Part shown: positions 14,401-14,907 of the stretch, piece by piece
How positions within the stretch are numbered: position 1 is the stretch's first letter
How the letters are laid out: every line of letters starts with the position of its first letter
Translations under genes and position numbers: made by a program
The notes under the pieces: model-generated
Seen by the model: the letters and a program-made list of their open reading frames with translations, nothing else
Told to the model about the DNA's origin: nothing
Database searches by the model: none
Assembly (NCBI GenBank): GCA_030039615.1
Contig: JASHVF010000385.1
Coordinates: forward strand, 1 to 14,907
Length of the DNA stretch: 14,907 nt
Origin: Gammaproteobacteria bacterium
GTDB lineage: Bacteria; Pseudomonadota; Gammaproteobacteria; Steroidobacterales; Steroidobacteraceae
Reading direction: 5' to 3'

Positions 14401-14907
14401 GTCGTCACCCGCAGATGAAAGGATTTGGGCCGCGTCAGGTGCTCGTACCCGACCACCGAAAGCGTACAGCCGCGACCGGAGTCCTTCACGCCCACCCAGG
14501 CGAGCGCCGGATCGAGGTAGTCGCAACGGTTCATGAAGAAGGTTCCGGTCTCGATCTCGCCGCCGAGGCGCTCGGCGGCCGCCGCGTCCCGCGTCCATAC
14601 GGCGGCGGTCAGGCCGAAGGCGCTGTCGTTCATGCGCGCGATCGCTTCCGCATCGTTCGCCACCCGCGCGACGCCGGCCACCGGGCCGAAGATCTCCTCG
14701 CGCATCACCGCTGAGTCCGCCGGGGCGTCCAGCAGCAGCTGCGGCGCGAGGTACGGCGTGCCGGCGCGGCTCAGGGGGAACTCGCGCTCATCGATTGCCG
14801 CCCTCGCGCCCGCGGCCAGCGCGGCGCGCACCTGCGCACGCACGCCGTCGGCGGCGGCGGTGCGCACCAGCGGCCCGAGCGTGGTCTGCGGATCGAGCGG
14901 ATCGCCG
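14397..14907 (-). CDS. NAD(P)-dependent aldehyde dehydrogenase, C-terminal part (5' end outside window)
   Basis: The last ~169 residues of an aldehyde dehydrogenase, open to the right edge of the window. It shows DPLDPQTTLGPLV near the edge, the REEIFGPVAGV motif with its conserved Glu and Phe, a MNDSAFGLTAAVWTRD stretch, and the GVKDSGRG segment near the C-terminus. The catalytic cysteine and Rossmann fold lie outside the window. The stop TGA overlaps the GTG start of the iron-dependent alcohol dehydrogenase, so the two are co-translated in the order aldehyde then alcohol dehydrogenase. Relatives of this general type include semialdehyde and aminoaldehyde dehydrogenases, but the substrate pocket cannot be judged from this fragment. 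Confidence 0.88.
   Translation of the reverse strand, partial: GDPLDPQTTLGPLVRTAAADGVRAQVRAALAAGARAAIDEREFPLSRAGTPYLAPQLLLDAPADSAVMREEIFGPVAGVARVANDAEAIARMNDSAFGLTAAVWTRDAAAAERLGGEIETGTFFMNRCDYLDPALAWVGVKDSGRGCTLSVVGYEHLTRPKSFHLRVTT

Overview
The window is high-GC DNA from a Gram-negative bacterium. A TonB-dependent outer-membrane receptor, a PotD-type ABC uptake operon and G/C-biased third positions fit a high-GC proteobacterium. TonB receptors next to TPR-sulfotransferases suggest an environmental gammaproteobacterium of the Xanthomonadales/Steroidobacter type, but that placement is a guess. I found no tRNA, rRNA, insertion sequence or CRISPR array.

Left block (1-5080, + strand): the C-terminal end of a TonB-dependent receptor, an intrinsic terminator, then two overlapping paralogous TPR-sulfotransferases. 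The second carries an N-terminal SEC-C zinc motif. Both keep the two PAPS-binding signatures, so both are probably active sulfotransferases with a TPR substrate-recognition arm.

Middle block (5077-6586, - strand plus a non-coding stretch): an enolase-superfamily (mandelate racemase-like) enzyme converges on the second sulfotransferase, with interlocked stop codons. Upstream of it is a 364-bp gene-free region. It holds a GGGGCC-type G-quadruplex tract, a perfect 20-bp palindrome and about 2.5 copies of a 60-bp imperfect tandem repeat.

Transport block (6587-10489, - strand): a four-gene polyamine-type ABC importer in the order binding protein, ATPase, permease, permease. Every junction is a 4-nt stop/start overlap (TTGA, ATGA, GTGA).

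Right block: divergent from the importer, on the + strand, lie a glycerophosphodiester phosphodiesterase, a class I glutamine-amidotransferase-like hydrolase and a HisN-type inositol-monophosphatase-family phosphatase (10642-13237), also joined by 4-nt overlaps. They converge on an iron-dependent alcohol dehydrogenase and an aldehyde dehydrogenase that runs off the right edge (- strand, 13234-14907).

Taken together, the right half looks like a catabolic cluster for a small amine or amino-alcohol, possibly delivered as a glycerophosphodiester. The transporter imports it, the phosphodiesterase frees the head group, alcohol and aldehyde dehydrogenases oxidise it, and the amidotransferase-like enzyme may remove a gamma-glutamyl carrier. 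This reading is inference. It predicts a glutamine-synthetase-like gamma-glutamylamine ligase nearby, and none is present inside the window.
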